DNA from: Halanaerobiales bacterium
Lineage (GTDB): Bacteria; Bacillota_F; Halanaerobiia; DY22613
NCBI GenBank assembly: GCA_023128035.1
Contig: JAGMES010000022.1
Span: 1-47,157 of the forward strand
DNA length: 47,157 nt
Reading direction: 5' to 3'
Shown here: piece by piece, positions 1 through 8,528 of the stretch
Position numbering within the stretch: the stretch's first letter is position 1
Layout: every line of letters begins with the position of its first letter
Notes under the pieces: generated by a model
Told to the model about the DNA's origin: nothing
Seen by the model: only the letters and a program-made list of their open reading frames with translations
The model's database searches: none
Position numbers and translations under genes: made by a program

Positions 1-77
1 CATATATGTTGTTTAGACTATAATGCTATGAAAAATCATTATTTAGCAATTCAAATAGCTGATATTATTGTGATACC

Positions 78-141
78 TTGACAAATTAGATTATTTGCAT
101 TATAATTGTTATCAGAACAGTTGAACGTAAACGTTTACGTT
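78..141 (+). promoter_or_regulatory. Sigma-A promoter plus LacI-family operator
   Basis: A consensus TTGACA (78-83) and TATAAT (101-106) are separated by exactly 17 bp. Just downstream, at 124-141, lies an 18-bp perfect palindrome, AACGTAAACGTTTACGTT, with the central CG typical of LacI/GalR operators. It falls between the expected transcription start (about 112-114) and the start codon of the LacI-family gene, so autorepression by roadblock is the simplest reading (inference). The core GTAAACGTTTAC also resembles a CcpA cre site, so carbon catabolite control through the same site is possible. Confidence 0.85.
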
Positions 142-159
142 ATTTTTAGGGGTGAATAA

Positions 160-1170
160 ATGAAAGCAACAATCAAAGATGTAGCTAAAAAAGCAGGTGT
201 TTCCATCGCTACAGTGTCTCGTGTGTTAAATAATCAGCTAGGTTATGCAAAAGACACTGAGTTAAAGGTGTTACAAGCAATTAAAGATTTAGAGTATCAT
301 CCAAATGCTTTAGCGAGAGGATTAGTTGGGAAAAAGACTCGCACGATTGGAGTTTTGATTCCGCAGATATCTAGTCTAGTTGCTTCAAAAATTTTGGCTG
401 GTATTGAAGATACTGCTCATAATTTAAACCAAAGTGTGATTATTTGTAATACAGATAACGATGGAAAAAGAATTCTTAATTATCTATCTGTTTTGCAGGA
501 AAAACAGATAGATGGACTGATTGTGGTCAGCCAGATGTTGATTCCTAAATATGTTAAAAAGATAAAAGAGATGAAAGTACCGGTTATGTTGGTTGCCACA
601 AAGGATCAACAGAATTGCTTTCCTTTCATAAAAGTTGATGACGAAATAGCAGCCTATCATGCAACTCAGCATCTGATTCAAGCAAGACATAAAAAGATTG
701 GGATGATTAGTGGGAGTAAAGAAGATATTATAGCCGGGATATTCAGGGTTAGAGGGTATAAGCAAGCATTAAAAGACAATGGTTTGAACTTTGATGACCG
801 CTATCTTGTATATGGAGATTTTACTTTTAACAGTGGAAAAGCCTGTATGAAACAACTGCTTCACCAGGCACCAGAGATTACAGCAGTTTTTGCAGCAAGT
901 GACGAGATGGCAGTTGGTGCCCTTTCTGTTGCGAATCAACAGAGAATTCGTGTCCCCGATGATTTATCTGTGATTGGCTATGATAATACCCAGTTAGCAG
1001 AAATGGCTATTCCACCACTTACCACATTAAGTCAGCCCCTTTACCAGATGGGTGCGATAGGTGCAGATTACTTAATATCTATGAGTGAAGGTAAATCTGT
1101 TAAAAGTAAAATTATGGATTTTGAAATAATCTTAAGAAATACTACTAAGATATTAGAAACTAGCAAATAG
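160..1170 (+). CDS. LacI/GalR family transcriptional regulator
   Basis: This is a sugar-responsive repressor of 336 aa, the usual family length. The N-terminal helix-turn-helix (residues about 3-24, IKDVAKKAGVSIATVSRVLN) is followed by the hinge helix segment HPNALARGL. A periplasmic-binding-protein-like effector domain runs from about residue 60 to the end and includes the typical late motif DDLSVIGYDN. The ATG follows an AGGGGTG ribosome site. The gene lies directly upstream of a sugar ABC transporter and a glucosidase, so it probably controls them and itself through the palindrome at 124-141. The effector is not evident from the sequence; an alpha-glucoside is an inference from the neighbouring enzyme. 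Confidence 0.95.
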   Translation: MKATIKDVAKKAGVSIATVSRVLNNQLGYAKDTELKVLQAIKDLEYHPNALARGLVGKKTRTIGVLIPQISSLVASKILAGIEDTAHNLNQSVIICNTDNDGKRILNYLSVLQEKQIDGLIVVSQMLIPKYVKKIKEMKVPVMLVATKDQQNCFPFIKVDDEIAAYHATQHLIQARHKKIGMISGSKEDIIAGIFRVRGYKQALKDNGLNFDDRYLVYGDFTFNSGKACMKQLLHQAPEITAVFAASDEMAVGALSVANQQRIRVPDDLSVIGYDNTQLAEMAIPPLTTLSQPLYQMGAIGADYLISMSEGKSVKSKIMDFEIILRNTTKILETSK

Positions 1171-1242
1171 GGGGTGATATAAAAACTTTCTTAAAGTTGT
1201 ATCTTTGATTGTGTAGTAGATATCAAAAAGGAGGAAGAAAAT

Positions 1243-2460
1243 ATGAAAAAAATGTTTGTATTGTTACTTTCTGCATTACTTATTCTGACTATTGTGGGTT
1301 CTTTTTCACCAGCTGAGGCTAAAAAAGTGAAATTAGAGTTTTTTCAGAACAAACGTGAGGCTGTAAATACCTTTAATCAATTAATTGAGAAATTCGAGAA
1401 AGAGAATCCAGATATTGAGGTAGAACAGAACTTTTCTCCAGATGCAGGAACAGTGATTAAAACAAGACTGGTAAAAAATGATCTGCCAGATATAATGGCT
1501 TTGAATGGTAGTTTTACATTTGGCGAGCTTGCCAGGGCAGGTGTTTTATATGATTTCACAAAGGATGCAATGCTTGAAAACCTGCAAGAAGCTTACGTAA
1601 CCATGATTAATCAATTAACTGGGATTAAAGGGAATTATGGTATTCCTTACTCTGCTAATGCTAATACAGTTCTCTATAACAAAGAAAAATTTAAAGCGAT
1701 GGGTTTAAAAATCCCTAAAACATGGGATGAATTTATTGCTATCTGTGAAAAGATTAAAGCAGCAGGAGAAACTCCATTATATCTCACTTTGAAAGATGCC
1801 TGGACTGCAATGGTTCCATTTAACTCTATGGCAGCAAATCTTCAGGGGGATGATTTTTTTGAGAAACGAAAAGTGAATCAAACAACTTTTGCTGAGAGAT
1901 ATATTCAGGTAGGCGAGAAAATGTTAGCATTGTTGAACTATGGTCATAACGATAACTTTGGTTTCGGTTATGGAAATGGAAACACCGCTTTTGCTAATGG
2001 AAAATCTTTCCTGTATATTCAGGGAATCTGGGCAATTTCTTCTATTACAAGTGCTAATCCAGATATTCAAATTGGTGTATTCGCTTTGCCTGTTTTAAAC
2101 GATGCTTCAAAGAATAGACTGGTTTCTGGGGTTGATACAGTTTTAGCTATCTCTAATAGTACACGAAATCCTGATGCAGCGAAGAAATTTATTGAATTTT
2201 TGTTAAAAGAGGAAAATGCACAATACTATATTGATCAACAAAAACTGTATTCCGCTGTAAAGGGAGTCTATCAAGAAGATGCACAACTTAATGATATTAA
2301 AGAATACTTTGAAAGCGGAAGGATTACCAGTTTTCCAGACCATTATTATCCAGCTGGTATGCAAGCTTCGAACCTAGTTCAAGAATTTTTGATCAACAAA
2401 GATATCAAAGCATTCCTTAAGATTTTAGATAATGAATGGGATAAAGTAACTTCTAGATAG
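1243..2460 (+). CDS. Sugar ABC transporter substrate-binding protein
   Basis: This is an extracellular solute-binding protein of family 1 (405 aa) that captures sugar for the two permeases downstream. A signal peptide with a leucine-rich core ends at about residue 26 (SPAEA-KK). Binding-protein landmarks follow: KNDLPDIMALNGS, GIPYSANANTVLYNKEKF and PKTWDEFIAICEKI. There is no cysteine near the cleavage site, so the protein appears to be released rather than lipid-anchored. That is unusual for a single-membrane Firmicute and would fit a periplasm in a diderm relative. The start has a strong AAGGAGG site. A hairpin separates it from the permease genes. Substrate specificity cannot be read from sequence alone; oligosaccharides of glucose are plausible from the GH13 neighbour. 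Confidence 0.93.
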   Translation: MKKMFVLLLSALLILTIVGSFSPAEAKKVKLEFFQNKREAVNTFNQLIEKFEKENPDIEVEQNFSPDAGTVIKTRLVKNDLPDIMALNGSFTFGELARAGVLYDFTKDAMLENLQEAYVTMINQLTGIKGNYGIPYSANANTVLYNKEKFKAMGLKIPKTWDEFIAICEKIKAAGETPLYLTLKDAWTAMVPFNSMAANLQGDDFFEKRKVNQTTFAERYIQVGEKMLALLNYGHNDNFGFGYGNGNTAFANGKSFLYIQGIWAISSITSANPDIQIGVFALPVLNDASKNRLVSGVDTVLAISNSTRNPDAAKKFIEFLLKEENAQYYIDQQKLYSAVKGVYQEDAQLNDIKEYFESGRITSFPDHYYPAGMQASNLVQEFLINKDIKAFLKILDNEWDKVTSR

Positions 2461-2468
2461 ATGAAGGA

Positions 2469-2502
2469 ACAGATTTGCGCCGAATAAGCGCAAATCTGTT
2501 TT
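2469..2502 (+). terminator. Intercistronic hairpin between binding protein and permeases
   Basis: A 12-bp perfect stem (2469-2480 with 2488-2499) has a 7-nt loop and is followed by only a short T run. It sits between the binding-protein stop and the permease ribosome site. Such hairpins usually act as partial terminators or 3' stabilisers, so that the binding protein is made in excess over the membrane subunits (established pattern; role here inferred). Confidence 0.7.
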
Positions 2503-2540
2503 AAACTTGTCACAGAGTATAACTTTAGGAGGGATTGAGA

Positions 2541-3407
2541 ATGAAAGGTAAATTTACTCGTGTGTATTTATATATGACTATTCCCGCCTTGATTTTATTT
2601 TTTGTCTTCCATACTTTTCCAGCTTTACAGGGAATCTTTTATAGTTTTACTAATTGGCGAGGATATGGAACATGGGATTTTGTTGGGTTGAAAAACTACA
2701 AAAATATTTTTCTGGATCATCGCGCCCTAGATGCATATATATTTACATTTAAATTTGCAATTATTTCAACCATTTTAGTAAATATCTTAAGTTTGGTTCT
2801 GGCTCTAGCTTTAAATGCAAAAATCGTATTTCGCAAATTCTTTAGAGGAATTTATTTTTTACCAAATATCTTAAGTATTCTGATCGTTGGTTTTATCTTT
2901 AATTATATTTTTACTTATTTAGTGCCCAAGGTAGGAATCAGTCTTGGAATAAAAGTGTTAACAAAAAGTATTTTAGGTAATCCAGATTTGGCCTGGATTG
3001 GGATTGTTATCGTTGCCGTTTGGCAAGCTTCAGCATTTAATACATTATTATATTTGGCTGGTTTACAAGCGATACCTCTTCAGTTGTACGAAGCAGCAGA
3101 TATAGATGGTGCTTCAAAGTGGCACCAATTTTGGCACATATCTTTTCCATTAATAGCCCCTTTCTTTACAATTAACATGGTTTTGGCGATGAAGAGCTTT
3201 CTAATGGTCTTTGCTCATATTATGGCTTTAACGGGTGGGGGTCCAGGAAGGGCAACAGAGTCTATATCTCTTTTAATCTATCGTAGTGGTTTTCAAGGTG
3301 GGGAATTTGCCTATCAGTCTGCTAATTCTGTCATCTATTTTCTAGTCATCTTACTAATCTCATTTATTCAAATAAAATTCCTCCAGAAACGTGAGGTGAA
3401 TATGTAA
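2541..3407 (+). CDS. Sugar ABC transporter permease, MalF/UgpA type
   Basis: This is one of the two membrane subunits of the sugar importer (288 aa) and has about six transmembrane segments. The cytoplasmic coupling (EAA) loop is visible near residues 185-205 as EAADIDGASKWHQFWHISFP, the contact site for the ATPase. A TTG lies 6 nt further upstream, but it is almost inside the AGGAGGG ribosome site. The ATG at 2541, spaced 7 nt from that site, is therefore the better start. Its stop overlaps the next ATG by one base, indicating translational coupling. No ATPase gene is present in the operon, so a shared MsmX-type ATPase encoded elsewhere is presumably used. Confidence 0.94.
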   Translation: MKGKFTRVYLYMTIPALILFFVFHTFPALQGIFYSFTNWRGYGTWDFVGLKNYKNIFLDHRALDAYIFTFKFAIISTILVNILSLVLALALNAKIVFRKFFRGIYFLPNILSILIVGFIFNYIFTYLVPKVGISLGIKVLTKSILGNPDLAWIGIVIVAVWQASAFNTLLYLAGLQAIPLQLYEAADIDGASKWHQFWHISFPLIAPFFTINMVLAMKSFLMVFAHIMALTGGGPGRATESISLLIYRSGFQGGEFAYQSANSVIYFLVILLISFIQIKFLQKREVNM

Positions 3408-4228
3408 TGAACAGGAGAAAAATTAACTGGGCAATTGTTATCTTTCTGGTGATCGGCTCAATTTTTATTTTGTTCCCTTTGTATTTGACAGTGACAAATG
3501 CGTTTAAAACTCCTCAGGAGATGGCTCAATCAGTGCTTTCGTTGCCAAAACAGTTACATTTTGATAATTTTATCCAGGCAATAAAGATGACAAATTTTTT
3601 CAGGAGTTTTAAAAATAGTTTCCTGATTACAATCTGTGCAGTTGCGATAACATTACTCACCAATTCGATGATAGCATATGCGATTGCCCGTAACATGGAT
3701 AAGAAGTTTTTTAAGATTCTCTATTACTACTTTATTAGTGCCTTATTTATTCCTTTCCCCATTATCATGTTGCCAATCGTTAAACAGACGAGTATAATGG
3801 GTATGGATAACCAGTGGGGTCTGATATTATTATATGTGGTGTATGGATTAGCCTTTAATATTTTCGTATATGTGGGGTACATCAAATCCATTCCGATCTC
3901 ATTGGAAGAAGCAGCGATTATTGACGGGTGTAGTATCTGGAAGGTTTTTTGGAAAATTATCTTTCCTCTGATGGCTCCGATTAATGCTACAGTTGGAATT
4001 TTAACAACCCTATGGGTCTGGAATGACTTTCTGCTACCTTTGGTGATTCTAAGTAATCAGGAACAAATGACTTTACCATTGGTTCAGTTTGTCTTCCAGT
4101 CACAATTTAGTACAGACTATCATTTGGCTTTTGCATCCTATCTAATGGTTATGACACCATTAATTATTGTATATATTTTAGCACAAAAATGGGTTATAAG
4201 CGGAATATTGAGAGGTTCTACCAAATAA
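3407..4228 (+). CDS. Sugar ABC transporter permease, MalG/UgpE type
   Basis: This is the second permease of the importer (273 aa) and has about six transmembrane helices. The EAA coupling loop reads EEAAIIDGCSIWKVFWKIIF near residues 165-185. This type of subunit pairs with the upstream MalF-like protein to form the pore. The start codon overlaps the stop of the preceding gene (TAATG), so equimolar coupled synthesis is likely. About 50 bp separate it from the glucosidase gene, in the same direction and without an obvious promoter between them, so it belongs to the same transcription unit. Confidence 0.94.
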   Translation: MNRRKINWAIVIFLVIGSIFILFPLYLTVTNAFKTPQEMAQSVLSLPKQLHFDNFIQAIKMTNFFRSFKNSFLITICAVAITLLTNSMIAYAIARNMDKKFFKILYYYFISALFIPFPIIMLPIVKQTSIMGMDNQWGLILLYVVYGLAFNIFVYVGYIKSIPISLEEAAIIDGCSIWKVFWKIIFPLMAPINATVGILTTLWVWNDFLLPLVILSNQEQMTLPLVQFVFQSQFSTDYHLAFASYLMVMTPLIIVYILAQKWVISGILRGSTK

Positions 4229-4278
4229 TATAATACATTTGACTTTTAAGAAAATAATATGAATGGAGTAGATTAGGC

Positions 4279-5964
4279 ATGGAAAAGCAATGGTGGAAAG
4301 AGGGGGTAGTATATCAAATATACCCCAGAAGTTTTTATGATTCAAATGGTGATGGGATTGGTGATCTTCAGGGAATTATTCAAAAATTAGATTATTTAAA
4401 GGATTTAGGCGTTAATATTATTTGGTTGTCTCCAGTATATAAATCACCTAATGATGATAATGGATATGACATTAGTGATTATTGTGAGATCATGGATGAA
4501 TTTGGAACGATGGAAGATATGGAACAATTAATTGCAGAAATGCATAAACGAGATCTAAAGCTGATTATGGATTTGGTGATAAATCACACTTCAGATGAAC
4601 ATCTCTGGTTTGTCGAATCCCGATCTTCTATTGATAATCCATATCGAGATTATTATATTTGGCGAAAAGGGAAAGATGGAAATCCTCCAAATAATTGGGG
4701 CAGTTGGTTTGGTGGTTCAGCCTGGGAATATGATTCTATGACGTGTGAGTACTATTTACATCTGTTTTCAAAGAAACAGCCAGATTTGAATTGGGAAAAT
4801 CAGAAAGTACGGGAAAATGTCTATTCTATCACAAAGTGGTGGTTAGACAAGGGGATTGATGGTTTCCGGATGGATGTAATTAACCTAATCTCTAAAGTAC
4901 CAGGTCTACCTGATGGTCATCAAGGTGAAGGCGATAAATATGGAAATGGAGATCCTTTCTTTATCAATGGGCCAAAAGTTCATGACTATCTGCAGGAGAT
5001 GAATTTAAAAGTATTATCTAAATATGACATTACGACTGTGGGTGAAACCCCGGCGATTACAATAGAGAATGCACGTAAATATGTAAATACAGACCGAAAT
5101 GAATTAAATATGGTCTTCCATTTTGAACATATGGGGATTGATTACGGTTCAAGTAAATGGGAACAGCGGGAGTGGAAGCTAACTGACTTAAAAGAGATAT
5201 TTACTAAGTGGTATGAAGGGTTAAAGGAAAAGGGTTGGAATAGCTTGTATTTGAATAACCATGACCAACCACGGATGGTCTCACGTTTTGGTGATGATGA
5301 TAAATATCGTGTTGACTCTGCTAAGATGTTGGCAACCTTATTGCACACATTGCCTGGCACACCATATATTTATCAAGGTGAAGAAATTGGTATGACCAAT
5401 GTTAATTTTTCAACTATTGATGATTACCGGGATATTGAATCATTAAATTGGTACCATAAGCAAGTAGAAGATGGGTTTTCAGAGGAAGACACTATAAAAG
5501 CCCTGCAAAGAACTAGTCGTGATAACGCTAGAACACCTGTACAGTGGAATGACGAGTCTAATGCTGGTTTTACCACTGGTCAACCATGGATAAAGGTATG
5601 TTCGAATTACAAAGAGATTAATGTCGCAAAAAAGTTGGGAGATCCAGAATCTGTTTTGAACTACTATAAAAAATTATTGAGATTGAGAAAGGATTCGAAG
5701 AATCAGGTTATGATATATGGTGACTTACAGTTAGTCTTGGAAGATCACCAGCAGATTTATTCTTATTTGCGTGAGTTGGATGGCGATCAGATGTTGGTAA
5801 TCTTAAACTTTTCTCGGGAACAAGTGAGCTTTGTTCATGATTTATCTTTTGAATATGAAGAGTTGTTGCTTTCTAACTATTCAGTGGCTGAGCCGGAGAA
5901 GCTGAATCATGTTGAATTACGTCCTTATGAGGCGCGGGTGTATCGGTTGAAGAGGAAGGGTTAG
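4279..5964 (+). CDS. GH13 alpha-glucosidase, probably oligo-1,6-glucosidase type
   Basis: This cytoplasmic glycoside hydrolase (561 aa) probably releases glucose from imported oligosaccharides. The four GH13 regions are intact: DLVINH (His103), GFRMDVIN (nucleophile Asp199), TVGET (acid/base Glu256) and NNHDQPR (Asp329). Val200 directly after the nucleophile, together with the QPDLN loop (167-171), is characteristic of alpha-1,6-acting enzymes (isomaltase, dextran glucosidase, trehalose-6-phosphate hydrolase); maltases have Thr there (established knowledge). GETPA replaces the more common GEMPG. There is no signal peptide, which matches a cytosolic role after ABC import. It is the last gene of the operon and is followed by a strong terminator. 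Confidence 0.94.
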   Translation: MEKQWWKEGVVYQIYPRSFYDSNGDGIGDLQGIIQKLDYLKDLGVNIIWLSPVYKSPNDDNGYDISDYCEIMDEFGTMEDMEQLIAEMHKRDLKLIMDLVINHTSDEHLWFVESRSSIDNPYRDYYIWRKGKDGNPPNNWGSWFGGSAWEYDSMTCEYYLHLFSKKQPDLNWENQKVRENVYSITKWWLDKGIDGFRMDVINLISKVPGLPDGHQGEGDKYGNGDPFFINGPKVHDYLQEMNLKVLSKYDITTVGETPAITIENARKYVNTDRNELNMVFHFEHMGIDYGSSKWEQREWKLTDLKEIFTKWYEGLKEKGWNSLYLNNHDQPRMVSRFGDDDKYRVDSAKMLATLLHTLPGTPYIYQGEEIGMTNVNFSTIDDYRDIESLNWYHKQVEDGFSEEDTIKALQRTSRDNARTPVQWNDESNAGFTTGQPWIKVCSNYKEINVAKKLGDPESVLNYYKKLLRLRKDSKNQVMIYGDLQLVLEDHQQIYSYLRELDGDQMLVILNFSREQVSFVHDLSFEYEELLLSNYSVAEPEKLNHVELRPYEARVYRLKRKG

Positions 5965-6010
5965 TGGTGGCTCTTCAGTTTGACTAATTTCTGTGATAGG
6001 ATTAATTTGT

Positions 6011-6096
6011 GGCATCCGTTAAGCCCTCCATGTAGAATCTATTTGATGGATATAAACAGATTCTACATGGAGAGCTTTCGATGCCTTCTTTTATTT
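6011..6096 (+). terminator. Rho-independent terminator of the sugar operon
   Basis: A long hairpin has a 15-bp perfect stem (6026-6040 with 6058-6072). An outer 6-bp stem, GGCATC/GATGCC (6011-6016 with 6080-6085), extends it, and a T-rich tail runs at about 6086-6096. It lies about 50 bp after the glucosidase stop and closes the sugar transcription unit. Confidence 0.8.
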
Positions 6097-6206
6097 TAGT
6101 TTCACAACATTAATTATACACCCAAAAAATATAATGAACTTAAAAATGATACAAAGTAGTCCAAGTAAAGGAAAATTATATCAGCTTTCTTACGATTGGC
6201 AGAGTT

Positions 6207-6243
6207 AGCCTTTCGTCTCTTAGACAGAGACGAAAGGCTTTTT
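6207..6243 (+). terminator. Second strong terminator, possibly of a small transcript
   Basis: A perfect 14-bp stem (6207-6220 with 6226-6239) has a 5-nt loop and runs straight into TTTTT. It lies 120 bp beyond the operon terminator, with no open frame between the two. It may be a backup terminator, or it may end a short non-coding RNA starting in the AT-rich stretch 6100-6200. The rest of the gap 5965-6384 shows nothing else except the promoter before mrpE. Confidence 0.8.
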
Positions 6244-6327
6244 GCTATTTAGTTCTATTGTAAAGAAAATTCTGACTTTTATTAAATTAAGTAATAAAAG
6301 TTAAAAAGCAAAGTGCAATGATTGACT

Positions 6328-6355
6328 TTGTATATGTTTTATAATAAAGTATAAT
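6328..6355 (+). promoter_or_regulatory. Probable promoter of the mrp operon
   Basis: TTGTAT (6328-6333) and TATAAT (6350-6355) are spaced 16 bp apart, 30 bp before the mrpE start. A better -35 match, TTGACT at 6322, is too far away (22 bp) from this -10. The assignment is therefore moderate. Confidence 0.55.
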
Positions 6356-6384
6356 GGACTAGACTAAAAATCGGAGGTAATGAT

Positions 6385-6912
6385 ATGCCATTTTCAAAGA
6401 AAAGGAGACATAATGAAAAAAATAAAGGATCTACATTTTGGGGTAAAGCAATTATTTTGTATATTTTTTGGATTTTACTTTCTTGGAATTTTGATTTACA
6501 GCATCTATTGCTGGGATTAGTTATTTCCTTTCTTGTTACATCCTTTTCAGAGAATTTTCTTCTCACCCCTGATGAAAGACCTCTTTTTTCAATCACTAAC
6601 TTTTACTATTTTCTTATCTTTCTTTTTAAATTAATCTGGGAAATGATCAAGGCGAATCTAAAGGTAGCTTATCTTGTATTGCATCCTAAACTTCCAATAT
6701 CACCAGGCATGATAGAATTTCGGACAAGATTGGAAACTGATCTTGCCAAAGTTATCTACGCTAATGCTATTACTTTAACTCCAGGGACGTTGACTGTAGA
6801 AATTGAAGATGATCTTTTTACAGTTCATGGTCTAACATCTTCAGATTTAGAATCATTCAAAGATCATCCATTTGAAAGAATTCTATTAAAGATTGAAGGT
6901 GAAAATAAGTGA
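6385..6912 (+). CDS. mrpE: Mrp/Mnh antiporter subunit E
   Basis: This is the first gene of a ten-gene operon for an Mrp-type cation/proton antiporter in the cytoplasmic membrane. The protein (175 aa) has two to three hydrophobic helices near residues 20-65 and a conserved soluble C-terminal domain with the family signature YANAITLTPGTLTVEIEDD (residues about 125-143). The start has a good GGAGGT site. Its stop overlaps the GTG of the next gene. MrpE is a small accessory subunit needed for assembly or full activity in characterised Mrp complexes (established knowledge). Confidence 0.93.
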   Translation: MPFSKKRRHNEKNKGSTFWGKAIILYIFWILLSWNFDLQHLLLGLVISFLVTSFSENFLLTPDERPLFSITNFYYFLIFLFKLIWEMIKANLKVAYLVLHPKLPISPGMIEFRTRLETDLAKVIYANAITLTPGTLTVEIEDDLFTVHGLTSSDLESFKDHPFERILLKIEGENK

Positions 6913-7172
6913 TAGGATTATTCGAAGTAACTGCTATAATAATGGCTTTGACCAGTTTACTCTGTCTGATCCGTGGAGTTATCGGTCCAACTGCTGCAGA
7001 TAGAATTATCGTAGTTAATACTATTGGCACAAAAGTTGTAGTGATAATGGCTCTTTTTTCGTACATTCTGGATGAGGCTTCCTATTTAGATGTAGCCTTA
7101 GTTTATGCATTGCTCAGTTTTTTAGTTACAATTTCAGTAGCTAAATATAAAAAAGAAGGAAAACTTTTTTAA
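6909..7172 (+). CDS. mrpF: Mrp/Mnh antiporter subunit F
   Basis: This small membrane protein (87 aa) has three predicted helices and the family motif RGVIGPTAADRIIVVNTIGTK in the first half (residues about 23-43). It starts with GTG overlapping the preceding stop (GTGA), a typical coupled start. MrpF is a small subunit of the antiporter complex, equivalent to MbhB in Mbh-type complexes. Confidence 0.93.
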   Translation: MIGLFEVTAIIMALTSLLCLIRGVIGPTAADRIIVVNTIGTKVVVIMALFSYILDEASYLDVALVYALLSFLVTISVAKYKKEGKLF

Positions 7173-7186
7173 GAGGAGTTGGTGAT

Positions 7187-7510
7187 ATGTCCTACCTAAT
7201 CTACTTTTTAACTATTTCAGGATTATTTTTCTTTATTGTAGGAACCATCGGTATCTTAAGAATGCCTGATGTGCTTTCCAGAGTTCATGCTGCTGCTAAG
7301 TGTGATACATTAGGTGCAGGTTTAATTATACTGGCTATTCTTTTAAGCAAAGGGTTAAACTCTGGAACAATTAAACTTCTTTTAATTATAATATTTTTAT
7401 GGATTACCACCCCAACTGCTGCTTCAGCTATCAGTTCTGCTCATGTTTATAAAAAATGTCAGGTAGAAGGCATGGAAAATATAGATGAAGGAGAGACTGT
7501 ACATGATTAA
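7187..7510 (+). CDS. mrpG: Mrp/Mnh antiporter subunit G
   Basis: This membrane protein (107 aa) has three helices. The MrpG signature GTIGILRMPDVLSRVHAAAK lies at residues about 19-38, followed by a TLGAGLI segment. It is equivalent to MbhC in Mbh-type complexes. It follows mrpF by 14 bp with a GAGGAG-like site. Its last codons overlap the ribosome site and start of the next gene. Confidence 0.93.
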   Translation: MSYLIYFLTISGLFFFIVGTIGILRMPDVLSRVHAAAKCDTLGAGLIILAILLSKGLNSGTIKLLLIIIFLWITTPTAASAISSAHVYKKCQVEGMENIDEGETVHD

Positions 7511-7742
7511 TATTTTTACTTTTATTCTACTCCTTTTATTGATTGTCATCAGTTTTGCTACTATTCGTAGCAAAGACTTATTAAGCTCTGTAGTATTATT
7601 TGGTGCTTATAGTTTAATGATGTCAATTATTTGGTTAAGCTTAAGAGCGCCGGATGTGGCTATTACAGAAGCAGTTATTGGCATTATTATTACTGTAATG
7701 TTTATTGCTCTAATTAGCAAAACTAGACGTAGTGAGAAATGA
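7503..7742 (+). CDS. Mrp complex DUF4040/MbhD-like subunit (MrpA C-terminal part)
   Basis: This protein (79 aa) has two to three helices and the motif RAPDVAITEAVIGIIITVMF, typical of the MbhD domain (DUF4040) found near the C-terminus of fused MrpA proteins. Here that part is a separate gene. An in-frame ATG 18 nt earlier overlaps the ribosome site GAAGGAGA, so the ATG at 7503 is preferred. In the fused complex this part lies close to the antiporter-like subunits; in the split form it corresponds to Mbh subunit D. Confidence 0.85.
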   Translation: MINIFTFILLLLLIVISFATIRSKDLLSSVVLFGAYSLMMSIIWLSLRAPDVAITEAVIGIIITVMFIALISKTRRSEK

Positions 7743-7770
7743 TAATGAGATGGATGAAGGGGGAATGGGT

Positions 7771-8061
7771 ATGCAAAAAACCCTAGTTATTGTACTTCTT
7801 GGTGTAATTGGTTTTGCTTTTATGCTTACCGTAATTGATATGCCCAATTTTGGAGAATTAAATGGGCCAGCTTGGCAAGGATCTGCTACATCCTATTTAA
7901 CCAAATCAAAGGAAGAAACCAGAACCTTAAATGTTATATCGGCAATTTTAATTGACTATCGTGCATATGACACCTTAATTGAGACCACAGTGCTTTTTAC
8001 AGCTACAGTAGGTGTACTTGCATTGGCCTATGGATATAAAAAGAAAAAGGAGGAGGAATAG
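7771..8061 (+). CDS. Mrp complex MbhE-like subunit
   Basis: This small membrane protein (96 aa) has one N-terminal helix and one C-terminal helix. The conserved segment between them includes NVISAILIDYRAYDTLIETTVLF, matching the MbhE/MrpA C-terminal end. GTG and ATG codons further upstream (7732, 7750, 7765) are possible, but the GAAGGGGGA site at 7757-7764 fits the ATG at 7771 best. It overlaps nothing and is followed within 6 bp by mrpB. Confidence 0.8.
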   Translation: MQKTLVIVLLGVIGFAFMLTVIDMPNFGELNGPAWQGSATSYLTKSKEETRTLNVISAILIDYRAYDTLIETTVLFTATVGVLALAYGYKKKKEEE

Positions 8062-8066
8062 GGTAT

Positions 8067-8528
8067 ATGAATTATCTTATTATACAAATGATAACCCGAT
8101 TACTTCTACCTTATATCCAGGTTTATAGTTTTTATATCATTGCTCATGGCCATCTTTCACCTGGTGGAGGTTTTGCTGGAGGGGCTATACTTGGAGCCAG
8201 TATGATTTTCTATGCTCTGGCTTTTGGCCTAAAGGCTGGAGTCGAAAAATTCTCACATGGTATGGCCACTGTTTTAGAAAGTAGTGGTGCATTACTCTTT
8301 ATTTTATTAGGTTTAATTGGTGTGCTTTTAGGAGGAAATTATCTTACCAATGGAAATTTTATACCTATCCCAATGGGCTCAATTGGAAAACTTTTCAGCA
8401 GTGGTTTGATCCCGATTATTACCTTTGCGATTGGGGCAAAGGTTGCCAGTACGATGACAACCCTGTTTTATACCCTAATTAAGGAGGATGAAGTTGAAAA
8501 TGCAGATATTCGAGAAATTGATAACTAA
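8067..8528 (+). CDS. mrpB: Mrp/Mnh antiporter subunit B
   Basis: This four-helix membrane subunit (153 aa) carries the MrpB signature AHGHLSPGGGFAGGAILGAS near residues 26-45. That region contributes to the core of the complex next to MrpC. It starts with ATG after a strong AGGAGG. The 3' end overlaps the ribosome site and start of mrpC. Confidence 0.94.
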   Translation: MNYLIIQMITRLLLPYIQVYSFYIIAHGHLSPGGGFAGGAILGASMIFYALAFGLKAGVEKFSHGMATVLESSGALLFILLGLIGVLLGGNYLTNGNFIPIPMGSIGKLFSSGLIPIITFAIGAKVASTMTTLFYTLIKEDEVENADIREIDN

